From: Acridotheres tristis
Lineage: Eukaryota > Chordata > Aves > Passeriformes > Sturnidae
Reading direction: 5' to 3'
NCBI GenBank assembly: GCA_037013685.1
Contig: CM072884.1
Location: forward strand, 99,242,048-99,306,047
Length of the DNA stretch: 64,000 nt
Below, piece by piece: positions 1 through 12,743 of this stretch. The notes beneath the pieces were generated by a model. It did not search any database. It had not been told where the DNA came from and saw only the letters and a program-made list of their open reading frames with translations. A program made the translations under genes and the position numbers. Positions within the stretch are counted from its first letter, which is position 1; each line of letters opens with the position of its first letter.

Positions 1-2959
1 TATCTTAGTTCCCATAACAGCAGGGTTGATACGATAACCTCACAGGAGTACTGAGATAATATACATTGAAAAACACAGACACATGGATACATGTTGAAAT
101 ATATGTTATGAATACTACCCACTGGAAAGAAAAAAGATTAGCATAGCCTTCCAACTGCATCTTTGTCTCTTTTTATCTGAAGTCACATAAAGGTTTCTTT
201 TTGTAGAATATCATGTCATATAGAACATATAGGTAAACACTATGGCAATGTTTAGTAACAAAATCATGGTATTTTTTCCACTGTTAATAGCGTCATTGTT
301 TATGTGTATGGGCAAGTGGATTCTCTATTTGATTTAATTAGTGTTACCAGTTTTGCATGAATGGAAAACATATGAAGTACCAACATGAAAGATATAAGCA
401 AGCATATTAATTATTTTAATATAAAGTGTAAGACAAAAGCTACAATGGCACAGCTAATATTTTTGTTACTAAATTATCTAAGAGAGCCCTTTTGCTTTTT
501 TTTCTTGTTTGGGCAGCTGGCATCTTTCTGATGTTCCTGAAGAATGAAGCACTGATGAACCCAAAATGATGCAGTGATGCCACCCAGCGGCTCAGCAAGA
601 GCCACTCACACGGCCCAACGCAAAATCCCTGGGGATGATGGAGAGAGAGCTCCGGGTGCACCAGTAATTCTTCCAAAAACGCCACTGGGCACAGACACTT
701 ATCTCTGCAGTTTTCAGGAGAGAGGAGAAGCAAAGAAACAATCAGAAAATGGCAGCATTTTCCAGCACTCGCACGCAGCTTCTCTGAAGGATGTGTTGCG
801 GCTCAAACCCAGAGCCTGCCTGCAGCAGCACAGCATTCAGCTGACAATACCAAGTGCCTCAAGCAAAAGGGAATCATCCCCTTGGCCTGCTGAGGTCCTG
901 GGTTTTGGTGAAACAGACTCAAAAGTGTACGAGTCATTAGTCCTTGGCACTGCAGAAGCCATGTGCTTGTTAGCTATGTGAGAAGTCAGTAACAAGTCAG
1001 TAAAATGTCAAAAGCTGTTAATTTGGTGGTCTAGAATATATGCAGGCTGGTAACAAAGACACTTTCACACAACATCTTGGAATTTCACCTCTTTTGGAAT
1101 TATAATTTTATTTACACATTTATATAGTAACACTGATTTTGTATTACTTACAAAAGGCAGGATACATTAACTTAAATATATATTTGTATTTCAGGAAGGC
1201 AGAAATAGCTCTTCAGAGCTTTCCCCAGAAAGTAGGCTCCAGATTTGTTGCTTTTTTCATTAACAGGCCAAGGAGGGTGCAAAAATTAATTATAATGAAA
1301 TTACAGCAAAGGCTTTATCTTATAAAAATTCTTCTTGGACTCTCACAATAAAGCTGCCCCTTCAGGTTGCCTTCTGATTTAAAAACAATAAAAAAAAAAG
1401 TTTTAAAATCAGAGTTTCCCTTAATAAAGTACCTAATTCCACATAATTAAATGTAGCCAAAAGAAAACATTAATTGTGTCCCAGCTGTCTCAGATCTGAG
1501 ATTACAATTTTAACTTGATGTAAAAGCTGTAGTCATGCATCATAGCCTCATTGTTATAAGGACTGTACAAATATAGACACTCCAGTGACACTGCATTTAC
1601 CAGGAGATACCATCATTCACCTCCTCCAAAAAAATTATAAAGCAGTATTTCCCAAAGTATCTCAATTTTAATAACAGGATGGCAATTTTCGTAGGATGAC
1701 CAAAAATACAGAGGGAAAGAAACAGTTTTGTTTTTTCTAGGGAACACTTACTAGAAAGACACAGAAGGTAACACAAGCAGTCAGCTGAAAATAAAACCAA
1801 GAGGAAAAAACATTGCCTAGCTCTTTCTTTTAAATCCTGGCTATCAAAAGCTCTTGCATCAAGCAGAAATGTCCTGGAGTTAAAATTAGAAGCTCTCCAC
1901 CTGTGAAGATACAGTGCATTAAATTACAGCCAAGCTCTCAGAGATGGTGTTAATTATCATTTAATTACTGCAGTTACAGAAATAAGAGACACATGTATGT
2001 TTGCAACATGTAAGATGCATCTCTAGAAAGATAAGTCATTAAAAAAATACCTACATGAAAGCTTCTCTGTATTCTCAGAGTGCACAGGTAAAGAAGCAAT
2101 TGTATTGTAAAGAAGCGTATTTCTAATTCTAAAGACCCTGAAAATATGCAGCTTCTGACTACCAGAAATCCTTCAGAAAATTAGCTCATACTAAATAATT
2201 TAATGTGCATTTCTCTTCACACTCAAATCTGCAGGCTGAAATAAACAGCTTAAGAAAAGACCATTATGCAACCACCACAACTTTATAACCCACTAGGAAA
2301 ATGAAAACTAGAGAGAAAAAAAAATTTCATGCTGAAGAACAAACCAGCATACACTGTAAATGGAACAAAACAAAACCCACGCCAGAAGGTAACTAGAGCC
2401 TTTTGCAAATGAAAAAAACATTAGTTTATAACCAGCATGGGAGTGAGGCTCTTAAATAGTGATTCAAAACAAGCAGCAATGGCAAAAAGCCTGACTAATT
2501 TAAAAATGGAAGGACTGAGTTTTTATCACAGTTGCTTGCATTACTGGCACTGACCCATGGGTCAATGACCCTTGATGCTCTCTGCAATGCTGTATCAATA
2601 CCCTATCACTTCTTGCTAAACTTGCCAATCCCAAAGTAACTCAAGCTAGAAGGGATCCAGGTCTCTAGTTCAGCCTCCTGCTCCTCCAGGGTTCCATCAG
2701 AGTCAATGTGAAGATTTCCTCATCAAAGAAGAATTTCTTATGCTCCAGTCAGTATTTGTCACTTCTCCTTCCACCGCAGCTCTGAGAGCAGCCTGGCTCT
2801 GTCCCCTTTCCATCCGCCTAACAAGTAGTTGAAGACAGCATGACCATCTCCCACAAGCTTTGTTTTCTTTTAGCTGAAAAATAAACATTTCTTCTAGCTT
2901 CAGTACCAGTTTTTTGCTTACATCTTGCGTTCTGGCTCCTTCCATTTTTGCAGGACTTC

Positions 2960-3480
2960 AAGCCATCCTATTCCAGTACAGCAGTGCCTTCCTTGTAGTG
3001 TGCAGCTCAAAACCGAAGACAGTTCTCCAGACAGAGCCTCCCAAATCCCCCGAAGCAGTGAACGCCTCCTCCCTGCCTGCTGCCCGCGGTTCTGCCCGCA
3101 GGATCCCTATGCAGTTGAGGTCTTTTGCCACCAGAGCTCGCTGCTTGTCCACACTTAGGTGCTGCCTGCCGGGCTCCAGGCTCATTCCTGCTGAATTCCT
3201 TTCCAGGCAGCCAGCTTCCCGCCTGGGCTGCTGCAGGGCTCCGGTCTGCAGCCGAGGGGGACTCTCGCCATTCACCACTGAGTCTCACCGCGGTCCTGCC
3301 ATTCCATTTCCCCAGCACTGGCAAGTCCCTCTGATGGGCAGTCCCGCCTTCCAGCCTACTGGCTACTCCGCCCCATTAGATCTTTGCCACAAACGCGTCT
3401 GGCAGTGTATTCTGTCCAATCGTCCCCATCTGACACTAAGGCATATAACAGCATCAGTCCTAGCTAGTGCTGACCTCTAA
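2960..3480 (+). promoter_or_regulatory. GC-richer segment ending in a promoter-like GC box, CCAAT and TATA series
   Basis: This 0.5 kb block is clearly richer in G+C and CpG than its surroundings. At its right end a GC box (CCGCCCC, 3,368-3,374), a CCAAT box (3,416-3,420) and a TATA-like CATATAA (3,442-3,448) follow in the usual order on the plus strand. A start site would be expected near 3,475. It could be the remnant of a retroviral LTR or a cryptic or antisense promoter inside the minus-strand gene. No terminal repeats or polyadenylation signal are obvious, so an LTR origin is unproven. Confidence 0.3.
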
Positions 3481-5089
3481 GAAATGCCACTAGCTATCAT
3501 CTGTCAGGTGGACCTTACACTGCCTGACAGTCCAGCGAATTTTTTGTCCAACTATCCAAACCACACCTCACCAGTTTGGCTGAAAGGACACTACAGAAAC
3601 TGTACAGAAAGCCTAGACATGAACAACATCCACTGCTCTTCCTTGTTTCCAGAATAATTAAGCACAAAAGGTAATCAGTCATGCACAGCTCACACTTGGC
3701 AAATCTACCTCCCCTGCTCCTAACCCAATCGTTGTCCTTTATTTGATTGGAAATGGTTTCCAGAAATATTTTCTTTATAATGTTCCTGAAGACTTAGATC
3801 ACACAGGCCAGCTGTAATTCCCCAGCTGCTCTCATTTTGTCCTTGACAGTGCATACTATTTGATCTCTTCCAGTCATGGTTAAAGTTCTCTCACTACAAG
3901 TTCTCCAAAACGAGAAAAAAGCCTCCTTATGATATCAGTCCCCTGCCTCAGCACCCCTGGAGGCATCACAGCTGATGCCATGAATAAGTGAATGCCCAAT
4001 TTATTGAAGTGCTCCTCATCTTTTTTCACTATATGGAATTCTCCAGTTCAGTGTAAGTCAAAAGTTTTACAGAATTTTAACTAAAGCTTTAAACTACTAA
4101 TTGTCACTTGCAGATTGATAGAATTTACGGTCCTGGTTTATTTAGGTTAATATAATACAGTACCACCATAGCCTAAACACTGTTTGGGCAGATGGAGCAG
4201 GTCATGTCTTCTCAGATCACTCCTAGGTTCCCGTGGCACCCATCTGAGACTTTGGACATGGAGATGGATGTTTTCTAGTCTTCATCCCACAATCTCTCTT
4301 CTTCAAAGATGAGATTTCCTTTTAATTTTTGTTCACACACTCTTGCAAATATAGTATTTTAAGTGTAAGGTATTTAATACTTACTCTGCCTTATACCTTG
4401 TACCTCTTTCTGTCTGTTGTGATCCTTCAATCAGAATTTTTCTCCTCCTTATGTCTTTCTCTACTCAATTTAGTCTATTTTTTTAACCCAGTCTTCTCAC
4501 ACCTCTGTATCTTCTCTCTGACTTTTCCTATCACACATTCCCCTGGAAACCTCCTAGTTGCTAGCCCTAAGCATTATATGGCATCTTTCTTCATCTAGCA
4601 TCAAGATGCTCCTTTGCCACCAACAAGCAACAACACAGGATAAAAATTATCTCATCTATAGAAAATCAGGGATGTTGCAAGAAACTCTGTTTGACAGAGC
4701 TGAGCACTGACATTTCATGAGGAAGTTCAGTTCCCAGACATTAGGTTTACAGCACAGACCAAGTCAAGAACATGGAACACAGAATAAGGCTTGCCTGCTT
4801 AGCACTGCTTGTCCACAAAGCTTTTTCAACACCTTGCTCTCAACTGCAGGAGAAGGCAGGGACATTTTCCAGTGACTCATGAACTATGGTTATCTTATCC
4901 ACATATGAAAAGCACTTTGCTGGTGGGGGGGGTATGTTACAGCACTCTGCCTGTCACGTCAGACAACACTATTTAAAACAGACATGCTGAGTCCAGTTTG
5001 ACTGGAGCCCCTTTTGCATTGCAGAGGAGGGAAAAAGAGACAAATACACTTTCTTCTCTGGCTCAAAGTAACAGGGACAAATAACAAAG

Positions 5090-5258
5090 ATGACAGGTTG
5101 CCCACAGAAGTTGTGGATTCTCCTCGTCTGGAGATACCCATAAGCTTCCTGGACACAATCCTGAGTAATGTGCTTTAGGGGGTCCTGCTTGAGCAGCAGG
5201 TTGGAGTAAAATGACCTCCAGTGGTTGTTTCCAGCCTTACCCATTCTGTGATGGCCAG
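5090..5258 (+). mobile_element. CR1 LINE fragment, 3' end, sense on plus strand
   Basis: The sequence contains the recognisable CR1 3' region: ACAGGTTGCCCACAGAAGTTGTGGATTCTCC, then CTGCTTGAGCAGCAGGTTGGAGTAAAATGACCTCCAGTGG, ending CCCATTCTGTGATG in place of the usual terminal ATTCTGTGATTCTGTG repeat. It is truncated at 5' like most CR1 copies and is moderately diverged. It lies in an intron on the strand opposite to the host gene. Confidence 0.8.
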
Positions 5259-6289
5259 AATCTCAATAAATGAAAAAATTAGCTCTGGCAAATGTAACAG
5301 CCAAAGACTGTACTATGACTGGTATTATATCTTTAATGCAAAGTCATTACCTCAATTACCCAGCTAATGTGTCAGTATCCTGGCACGTTTGATCAGTGAC
5401 TATGTTACTTGTCTCCACTGGTACCCAAGAAGAACCAGGCCATCTATTAGGGCACAGAAAAGTGAGCAAACTGAGACTTCAAATAATTCAGTGTTATTTC
5501 TTCAAGAACTCCTGAGGAGATTTTGTACTTTAGTCAATACTACTCATGACATTTCTTACTGTCCCAAATTCAAACAAACAACATGAACATGCAAAGCATA
5601 TCTAAGGATGTTGCTGCTGTCCCACTGCAGCCTTGACAGCAATACACCACCTTATGGCACCTGCTGAGGATAGTAGAGGCTAAATTAGCTAAGAATCTGG
5701 ATCATTTCTGGTAAATGTGCACTCTTCCTCAGTTTACTAAAAAAACCCACAAATTCTGTTTTCAAATCATTTATTATTTAAAATCAAATTTATTATTTCA
5801 AATCAGAAATTATTTAAAGTAAAATTAGAATCCCAGGCAATTTAATCCAGTTACAATCCTAAAAACTCAAGACTATTAAACTGAAAATCCTTCTTTTGGC
5901 ACCAGCAAAGACATTAAGGAGATTGAAGGTAACTGCAGCAGAAAAGGCATGAAACTGAGAAATACATGATGAGAAGAACAGATAAATCAGTAATGGTTTA
6001 AAAATAATAGTGTTTACACAGCATCTTTGATTATACATACAAAGAGTACTTATCTTGGCTAGTAAAACTAACAGGTTCAACTCAAGCAGTTTCAACCATC
6101 ACTTTCAATACCAAATTATACTTTCCTAACAGTTAGACAAAAGCAAAGATATGTTTTTAACAACCCACCAGTAATAACCCAAGAGATTCCAACTAGGAAA
6201 AAAAAAAGGCCAGCAAATAGTACAATCCAAACACACATTTTTTTCTTTTACAGTACCTTAACTAATAAGCTGACAACTGGAATACCTAC

Positions 6290-6358
6290 CACTTTTTAAA
6301 GCTGGGTTGTTTGCCTGCTGATTCTTTCCATCTTTCTCTTTTTTGATAGTCTTTGAAT
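6290..6358 (-). CDS. Second coding exon of the minus-strand gene, lysine-rich segment
   Basis: On the minus strand the acceptor TCTTGTCTTTTAG is followed by 69 bases and the donor GTAGGTAT (GT starts at 6,289). The exon is 23 codons long and has the same phase (1) at both ends, so it could be skipped without a frameshift. Joined to the start-codon exon, the split codon becomes GAT (Asp) and the frame continues SKTIKKEKDGKNQQ, then a short Asn/Pro/Ala/Leu stretch ending in KS. The segment is rich in Lys, Asn and Gln, has no hydrophobic core and looks like a disordered or basic region. I do not recognise the family. A second frame is also open, so the call rests on continuity with the upstream exon. 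Confidence 0.55.
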
Positions 6359-7689
6359 CTAAAAGACAAGATTCCATTACATAATAAATGTAATATTCAC
6401 ATCATAACGATGTCCAGCATAACACAGAATGCTTTCAAAAAATACAGAATATCTTGTTGACTTTATTTTATTCATTTCATTGCATAATCAAAAAGGTATC
6501 TATACTCTAAATTTAATCACCACACTATTTTCCCTTAAAAATACATTGAAATGTACAGCATGAAAAAGCAGAGCTTTTGACTACTTTATATCAATTATTA
6601 GAATAGAACAGTTGCAGAATACAAAGTATCAGCTCCACAGATAGAAATCCAGCCCTATTTTTTAACAGTTTTACTTCAACCTACAAACAATTTGAAATCC
6701 TAAAGATTACTGGGTATCTTTATACATCTGATTATACACAGATCACTGTGAACTGAGAAACAAGGGAAAAAACAAACCCATCCTAAAACCGTATTTCTGA
6801 GTTAAAGATTTCATTCTGTGTTGAGATTCTTTAATGCTCAGTATTCTCAGTATAAAATTCTCAAATACTCAAAGTAGCTATCTCAGTGCACACATCAGTT
6901 ATTTAGAAGAATCATTCAGGAGAGTCTACCTTCTTTATTATTAATCTTGGCACACACTCAAAGGGGTCTGCCATACTTCATTTTTGATGTATGAGAGACA
7001 TAGGAGAACTGAGCAGCTATAATGGAGAAGACTGAAACAGTTCCACCCATTCCTTTTAAAATACATTGTTTGGTGACCTCCTTTGGATGCTCATGGACTC
7101 GAGTGCAATTCAAATATGATATTGACCTGAGAACAAAAATGCAAGTACATTTTCAGGTTTAAAAAGCTTTTTTGTTTTTACCAAGATCTGCATAGTAGAA
7201 TAACTTTTGATCTGCAAATGCCTCAGTACTGGTAATGGGGCTGCTCCTCTAGTTAGGCTTGTGCCTAGCTCACACCTTGGGTTATCCCACTTAGCCTGAA
7301 CTGGTACAGGTGAAGGGAAGGCTCACTTTTACTGCAAGATTGCATTAGTAGCTGATTATTCATAGCTGTATTCACTCGCTTTTAAGTCTACAGCTATTGA
7401 TTGGCTTGCTCTTGAAATAAAACCACTCCTGACCTAGAACATGAAGCATTTGGTGACAGAAACACTTGAAATACGAGTTGTTCTGCAGCAAAGACTAAGC
7501 CCTAACAGCGTTTCTTTTCTCAAAGTAAAGCATTTCTTGAAACATACTGACAAGCAACGTGTGGTTTTCAACACTTCCATCTTACATCTTTCATTATCAA
7601 GAAACTGCCAAATAATTCAAGAGCTGAGTCATGACAATCTTCTGTCACCAGTCCCAAAATCCTCCCCTACCACTCAGTGAGGAGAGAAT

Positions 7690-8015
7690 AGGCCATCCAC
7701 GTGGCTCTGTGCTCGGTAGGATGTGATGCTCCTTTGGCCAGAGCATAGCACTGGCCAGGGCATCCTTGGGGGTGGCCCGGCAGGGCCTCGCCATCCAGAG
7801 GCACCCCATCACTCTATCCAGAGCTACCAGGGGGTGGCACTGGGGGCAGCCACAGCATTGGGCACCATCCCAGGAGATAGGCTGGGGCTGGGATTGGACA
7901 TGGGGCCAGGGCTGTGGTGATCTGGAGACTGGCACTGCTGCAGCATCACTGGGGCAGGGGCTGACATGGGGTCCTGGGCAGGGCAGGTGGAGGCCCCAGG
8001 TCAGTCAGGGTCATT
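7690..8015. other. Isolated GC-rich block in an AT-rich intron
   Basis: About 325 bases rich in GGGG, CCAGGG and GGCTGGGG runs contrast sharply with the surrounding AT-rich intron. CpG is scarce, so it is not a normal CpG island. Both strands hold overlapping ORFs of 65-96 codons that look like composition effects. The plus-strand G-runs (for example near 7,880-7,990) suggest G-quadruplex potential. Its origin is unknown: a decayed minisatellite, a captured transcript or a regulatory element are all possible. Confidence 0.45.
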
Positions 8016-9660
8016 AAAGCCTATTAGTGTACTCAGGACCACAACACATTCCAAGAATAACCCAGACTCCACAGTCCTACAAAATCAATTCACAGCTTAT
8101 GTAACTGCTCAAAATACACTGCAAAAATATCACCTTTTTCTCCTAAAGCAGACATGGGCAGAACTCCAAGTCCTTTGATGAGGAAACAAAATGCTATGTT
8201 TACTCCTTGACTTAATCTTCGTTCTTGACTTACATGCTCTTCCTTTTGGAAGAGGTTTGCTTTGGAAAATTTTCTATTATATAGGTTCCTGAAAAAAAAT
8301 GCTTATGAAAGTCAGCTTCAGATGGAACTGCTGAAATTATTTGGGACAGTGCCCACAGACCACTAATTCCAGTACTACCTCAGCAGTAATGCTTTAACCC
8401 ACATAAGTGGATACCCTACCACTGCCTGTGGGAATCTCAGAAGGGATAATGTTAAAACTAGTTCAGTAACACTGAAAAGATGCAAGGCTAACGTTCACCT
8501 TCTCCCTCCTACAGGTCAAAATATATTTCACCCAGCCTCTTTGGGACTCAGCTGAATCCAGATAATTTTCTATCAGGAGGTAGTAATCAACAGCAGGACC
8601 TTTTGCCACATTCTATAACCTCAGTCAGGTTTTCCCACAAAAAGTCATGGTACTATCACAGACATCAGGCTGTCAGCTTTCAGAACAAGTAACTTCCCAA
8701 TCCGACTAGGTCCAAAGAGGAAATCAGTAAGTCTCTTATGTGGAATTCTGCTGAAAGAAGAGAACTAATAACTGCTTCCTGCAAACACCCAAAGCTTGAA
8801 AGGACAGAGTCATGAAAGAGTATCTACTCAACAGTGCCAGACTGAAAACAAGATGACAGCCTTTCATGATGAGAGACATCAAGAACAGGTGAAAGAATGT
8901 GAAAAACTGCAGCCTGGACACCACATGTGCTCTTGCTGACAATCACTACACAAATTATTTATTCCCTGTACCAGCTAGCTTTAGTGACTCTTTCAAAAAT
9001 ACCATAGCGAATATGAAAGTTGAAACAAAACACTCTTGGCAACATAATTTTCTTATCAGCCATTAGAAAACTATGAGAAAAGAAGAGATGATTATATTCA
9101 TGAGAGGGGGATTTCTCCATAGCATTTTAAACTACTATTCATTTGAGGCGGAGGCATTTTCATTCCCAGTAAAACAAAGCACTGTCATTATCACTTGTTT
9201 TTGATGGCTGGAAATCTCTTCTTTAAAGCACACAAATAAATCTCACACAGAATGCAGAAGCATCCAAGCATAAGTCTGAATAAAAACAAGATTGCTTTCA
9301 AAGGATCTCCTTGCTTTTATGCATTCCAACCTTCTTCAGTAGGAAGCTCGAATACCATTACAAAGCTGGAGTGTTTTGTCTCAGCAGATGCAAAGCTGCT
9401 AGAGGGAAGAATTACCAACCTGTTTCCACATGAGACGCCCTGTATCTACTGCCACCCCAATCTGTATTTCACAGTCTATACTTCCCAGCCTTGTTCAGGT
9501 GTGCTTATTTCAGTGTTGGCAGTTAGGGTTTATTTTATTTGGTTTTGTGTAGTTGTTGGGTTAAGGATTCAACCCTTTGGAAATGGTGGAAATAGGACAT
9601 ACCGTTACACGGTTATTTTTTAATATAGGAAAGAGATATTTATTGAGAGTACAATTTGTA

Positions 9661-9718
9661 TTTTTTGTAGTATGTTTTGTAGTATGTTTTGTAGTATGTT
9701 TTGTAGTATGTTTTGTAG
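9661..9718. repeat. 12-base tandem repeat (TAGTATGTTTTG), nearly five copies
   Basis: The unit TAGTATGTTTTG repeats almost perfectly about 4.8 times. On the minus strand the neighbouring sequence holds AATAAA-containing stretches (CCAATAAACTACTG and CTCAATAAATATC), so the block may belong to a decayed LTR-type element, though I see no convincing LTR ends. Confidence 0.85.
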
Positions 9719-12700
9719 AGTTAAGACAACACAGTAGTTTATTGGATAACTGACAGAACACCATAGTTTAGGAAGAGTCCCATGGCTGGTACCAGGTGTT
9801 AATTTAATGTTGTTAATTTTATTTTATTTTGATTAAGTTATTATCTTGGGAGAAAGTCTTCTTAACTGAAGCTGAACAAGCTATTAGCCTGGGAAAGAAG
9901 CTGAGAGACCAGGAGAAGCTCCAGCCTGAGAACGATTTTCTAGGCTGTAATTTTCCTAGCTCTCTAACAGTGTGTCTACAGTTTTGGTTTATTTTCAAAA
10001 TGGTCTATTTTCAAAAAAACTATAAAGAAAGTAAGATTTTATTTAAAAACCAATTTTACAAGTATCAATCTTTTATAAACACATGGGTTTCTTTCTACAA
10101 ATCTACATTTGAAATGTTGATATTCCATATTTTAATAAATTTAGTTTCCAAAGATCACAGAAAAAAATTTAGATAGAAGGCTATTATTCAAATCACTGGG
10201 CTGAACAAGGTGACTCTCTCTGCACATGATACTCAGCTTGGTCAAGCTTTGAGGTCAAACCTCAAAAAATGAGGTAATGAAAGACATAGTATGTACCTGT
10301 AAATAACTGTACAGGTACAAAGAGTATTTTCTTTTCATCCCCTTGCACATTCAACGGCTAATTCCTTGAAACCTGAAAAATTGTTTTGAAAATATAAATT
10401 CTATTTATATACTGGAGACAGAAGACTTATTAGTCCTAGAGTCTTGAAGCTCATGGTAACAAAATAAAAACAGGTCAGCTTAAAATCCACCTTCCCCTGT
10501 CCATTTCTGAAGGGAAAAGTTTCCTTTTACTTCTCAATGTAAAACACACTATGTGCTAGATCATTTGCCAAAACAAGAGTTAGAATGAAACTCTGCTTAA
10601 TCAAATGGATGTAATCAAATGCAGTTCAGCTCTCTAAAAAAAAACCAATGAAGAACGGGATACCAATTTCAAAAAAAGTTTTGAAAATAAAGTAATACAT
10701 TTAAGTATATAGCATTTCTATATTTGCTATGTATCTATACATATTTAGCCTATACTATGTACAGGCTAAATACCTTATAAAAGATTTCTTTCTTCTGAAG
10801 TAGCAAGGTTAGAGTACAGAATATACTAAAATTTTAAAAGCAACATATTCTATTGTTCATCAACTATTTCTTTTCTAGAGTGCACTTCATAAACTAAAGC
10901 TTTAGATACAAGCTAAGATTAGAGTAAGATTATTTAACATAGTGCTTTCTGCTTCCTGATTCAAAACTCCATGTGTTTACATTACTCCCACCCTATCTGT
11001 AACCACAGAATTTCGCTGATAAGGTTACTCAACAGAAGACAGGCAAGAGCAACCACATCTATCACTTAAGAAATTAGAGACAAAGGGGGAAAAAAAGACA
11101 AAGCTATTCTGACTGACTTATGAATACCAAATAAAAAAAATAACCAGAGAAGGCAGCAGTAAAGCTCTGGGCAAAGATAATCCTGGGGACAAATGTGTAT
11201 TTCCTCTTATAAGCTCCCGTACGAAACTCCAGTTTCTTGCCTGACATGCTTTAAAACCCTGCAACTTCTTTTTAGAAGACTTAACCTCTCAGCAAACTAG
11301 ATGGTTGTTTTGTCTAAGTGATAGAAAGCATCATGTCTTTTAACAGTAAAAGTTTTCATCCTTGAATGGTGTGCTATATGGAAAAGCATGTATGGGCTGT
11401 CTTCTAAGCCTTGTTATTTGCACACTGTCCAGTGTGGAGAAAATGAAGTTCACAGTCGTGCTTTCAAGACTTCTGCAGCTACCCCTTAGCCACCCTGAAG
11501 TCTTCAACTCTTCTGGGTGGTCAAAACATAGCAGGCTACCACTCTTCTCAAACAAACCCTTGTCTTTTCCTGATATATGTGAAATACCTTTGAGTAACAA
11601 AACTTTTGCTCTTCCATGCCACACAATTACTCCCCCTCAAATGAAGTTTAGTAAAACAAGCCCAAGACTTAGCATTGCTCAGGAAGGGGCCTTCTCCTCA
11701 CTCCCTACTACACAGGGTTGGGAGCACCTTTTAGCTGCCTTTCACCAAGCCTCAAAGCACACAGTTGAGGATATCAAGACAGAGTGAATATGAAATTTCT
11801 AGCTTCCTTTCTTTTTGTGCTTCCCTAGCAGGATTCTTATCTGCTTGGAACAGGGACTCTCTTTGACTATATTTAGACAACAGCCATGCAGAAAACCTAC
11901 AAGAGAAGGGGACAGACTTCCTCCATAAACTCTTGGTGCAACAATTAAGCAAATGACTCCTGCCATTACAGAAAATCTATTCTAGCAAAAGACAATTATT
12001 TACCAAGGGAACACACAAGCACATAAAGCAGCTTGGGTTGAAGGTGGAAAGCTCAAGGAAAATACAAAAGTGCTAGTAGCCTTTTAAAGGGGAGCACTAC
12101 CAATCTGGGAGCCTTCAAAGCAGCAGCAACATGGTTTCAGACAGTGGATCTTTTGCTCTTCGTATTTTTTTTTCTTGTTTCACCAGCCCAAACACTCTTG
12201 TTTGTTTTTTAAGTCTCACTCTTTATTTTAGCTCTGAACTCACAAGCAACATCTGCAGACATGACACAGCAGAAACCACACCTTTACAGTACAGTGTACT
12301 TGTGGATTAATTTCTTTTAAAATGTTCATTTTTATCTTCAAGAGATAGCTACTAATGCCATTCATTGTGACGCAATTTGATTCTTTGTACTAGTTAGTTA
12401 TTATCCTGCTAAATTATAGGCAGCTCCAGAATAAAGCCCTACACTTTATTTAATAGCACATCTAGACACATTCCTCAATTTCAGAGTGCAATAATGGTTT
12501 CATGGCTGTCACAGGACATAATTCTTTTCATTAAACTTGTAGAACTCAAGACAGTCAAATTCAGCATATGTATTCTAAACCAATGTGAAGTTTGAACTTA
12601 CCTGTATTCAGAAGATATCACAAACTGTCTTCCTTAATCTAACAGTATAGCAAATTGTCATGTTGCACCCCACCAGCTCCAAAAAGAGAATTTAACAGGT

Positions 12701-12743
12701 TCCCCACTTTCTTTCCTCTTGGATTAAAGCTACCAGGCCTTAC

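Larger units (their letters stand above)
1..6289. other. AT-rich intronic sequence of the minus-strand gene
   Basis: Apart from the CR1 fragment near 5.1-5.26 kb and the GC-richer promoter-like segment at 2.96-3.48 kb, I see only AT-rich sequence with short chance ORFs and no exon I could defend. The ORFs at 440-981 on both strands overlap each other and match nothing I recognise. Confidence 0.4.
6359..12743. other. Intron between the two coding exons of the minus-strand gene
   Basis: About 6.4 kb of AT-rich DNA. Besides the GC-rich block (7.69-8.02 kb) and the 12-base tandem repeat (9.66-9.72 kb) I see no gene or RNA that I can support. Confidence 0.4.

Noticed and set aside
574..981. 135-codon plus-strand ORF
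   Set aside because: No recognised domain; it overlaps a minus-strand ORF and lies in intronic DNA of the opposite-strand gene.
2640..2700. Possible inverted CR1 end (AAGCTAGAAGGGATCCAGG...)
   Set aside because: The similarity is too short and lacks the terminal repeat or the flanking CR1 landmarks.
2914..3480. 188-codon plus-strand ORF and overlapping minus-strand ORFs of 105-106 codons
   Set aside because: Overlapping open frames on both strands in a GC-richer block, with no recognisable domains. The promoter-like motifs at the end do not fit a coding exon.
7645..7935. 96-codon minus-strand ORF rich in Pro, Trp and Ser
   Set aside because: It lies in the GC-rich block with equally long plus-strand ORFs, and has no splice sites or family resemblance.
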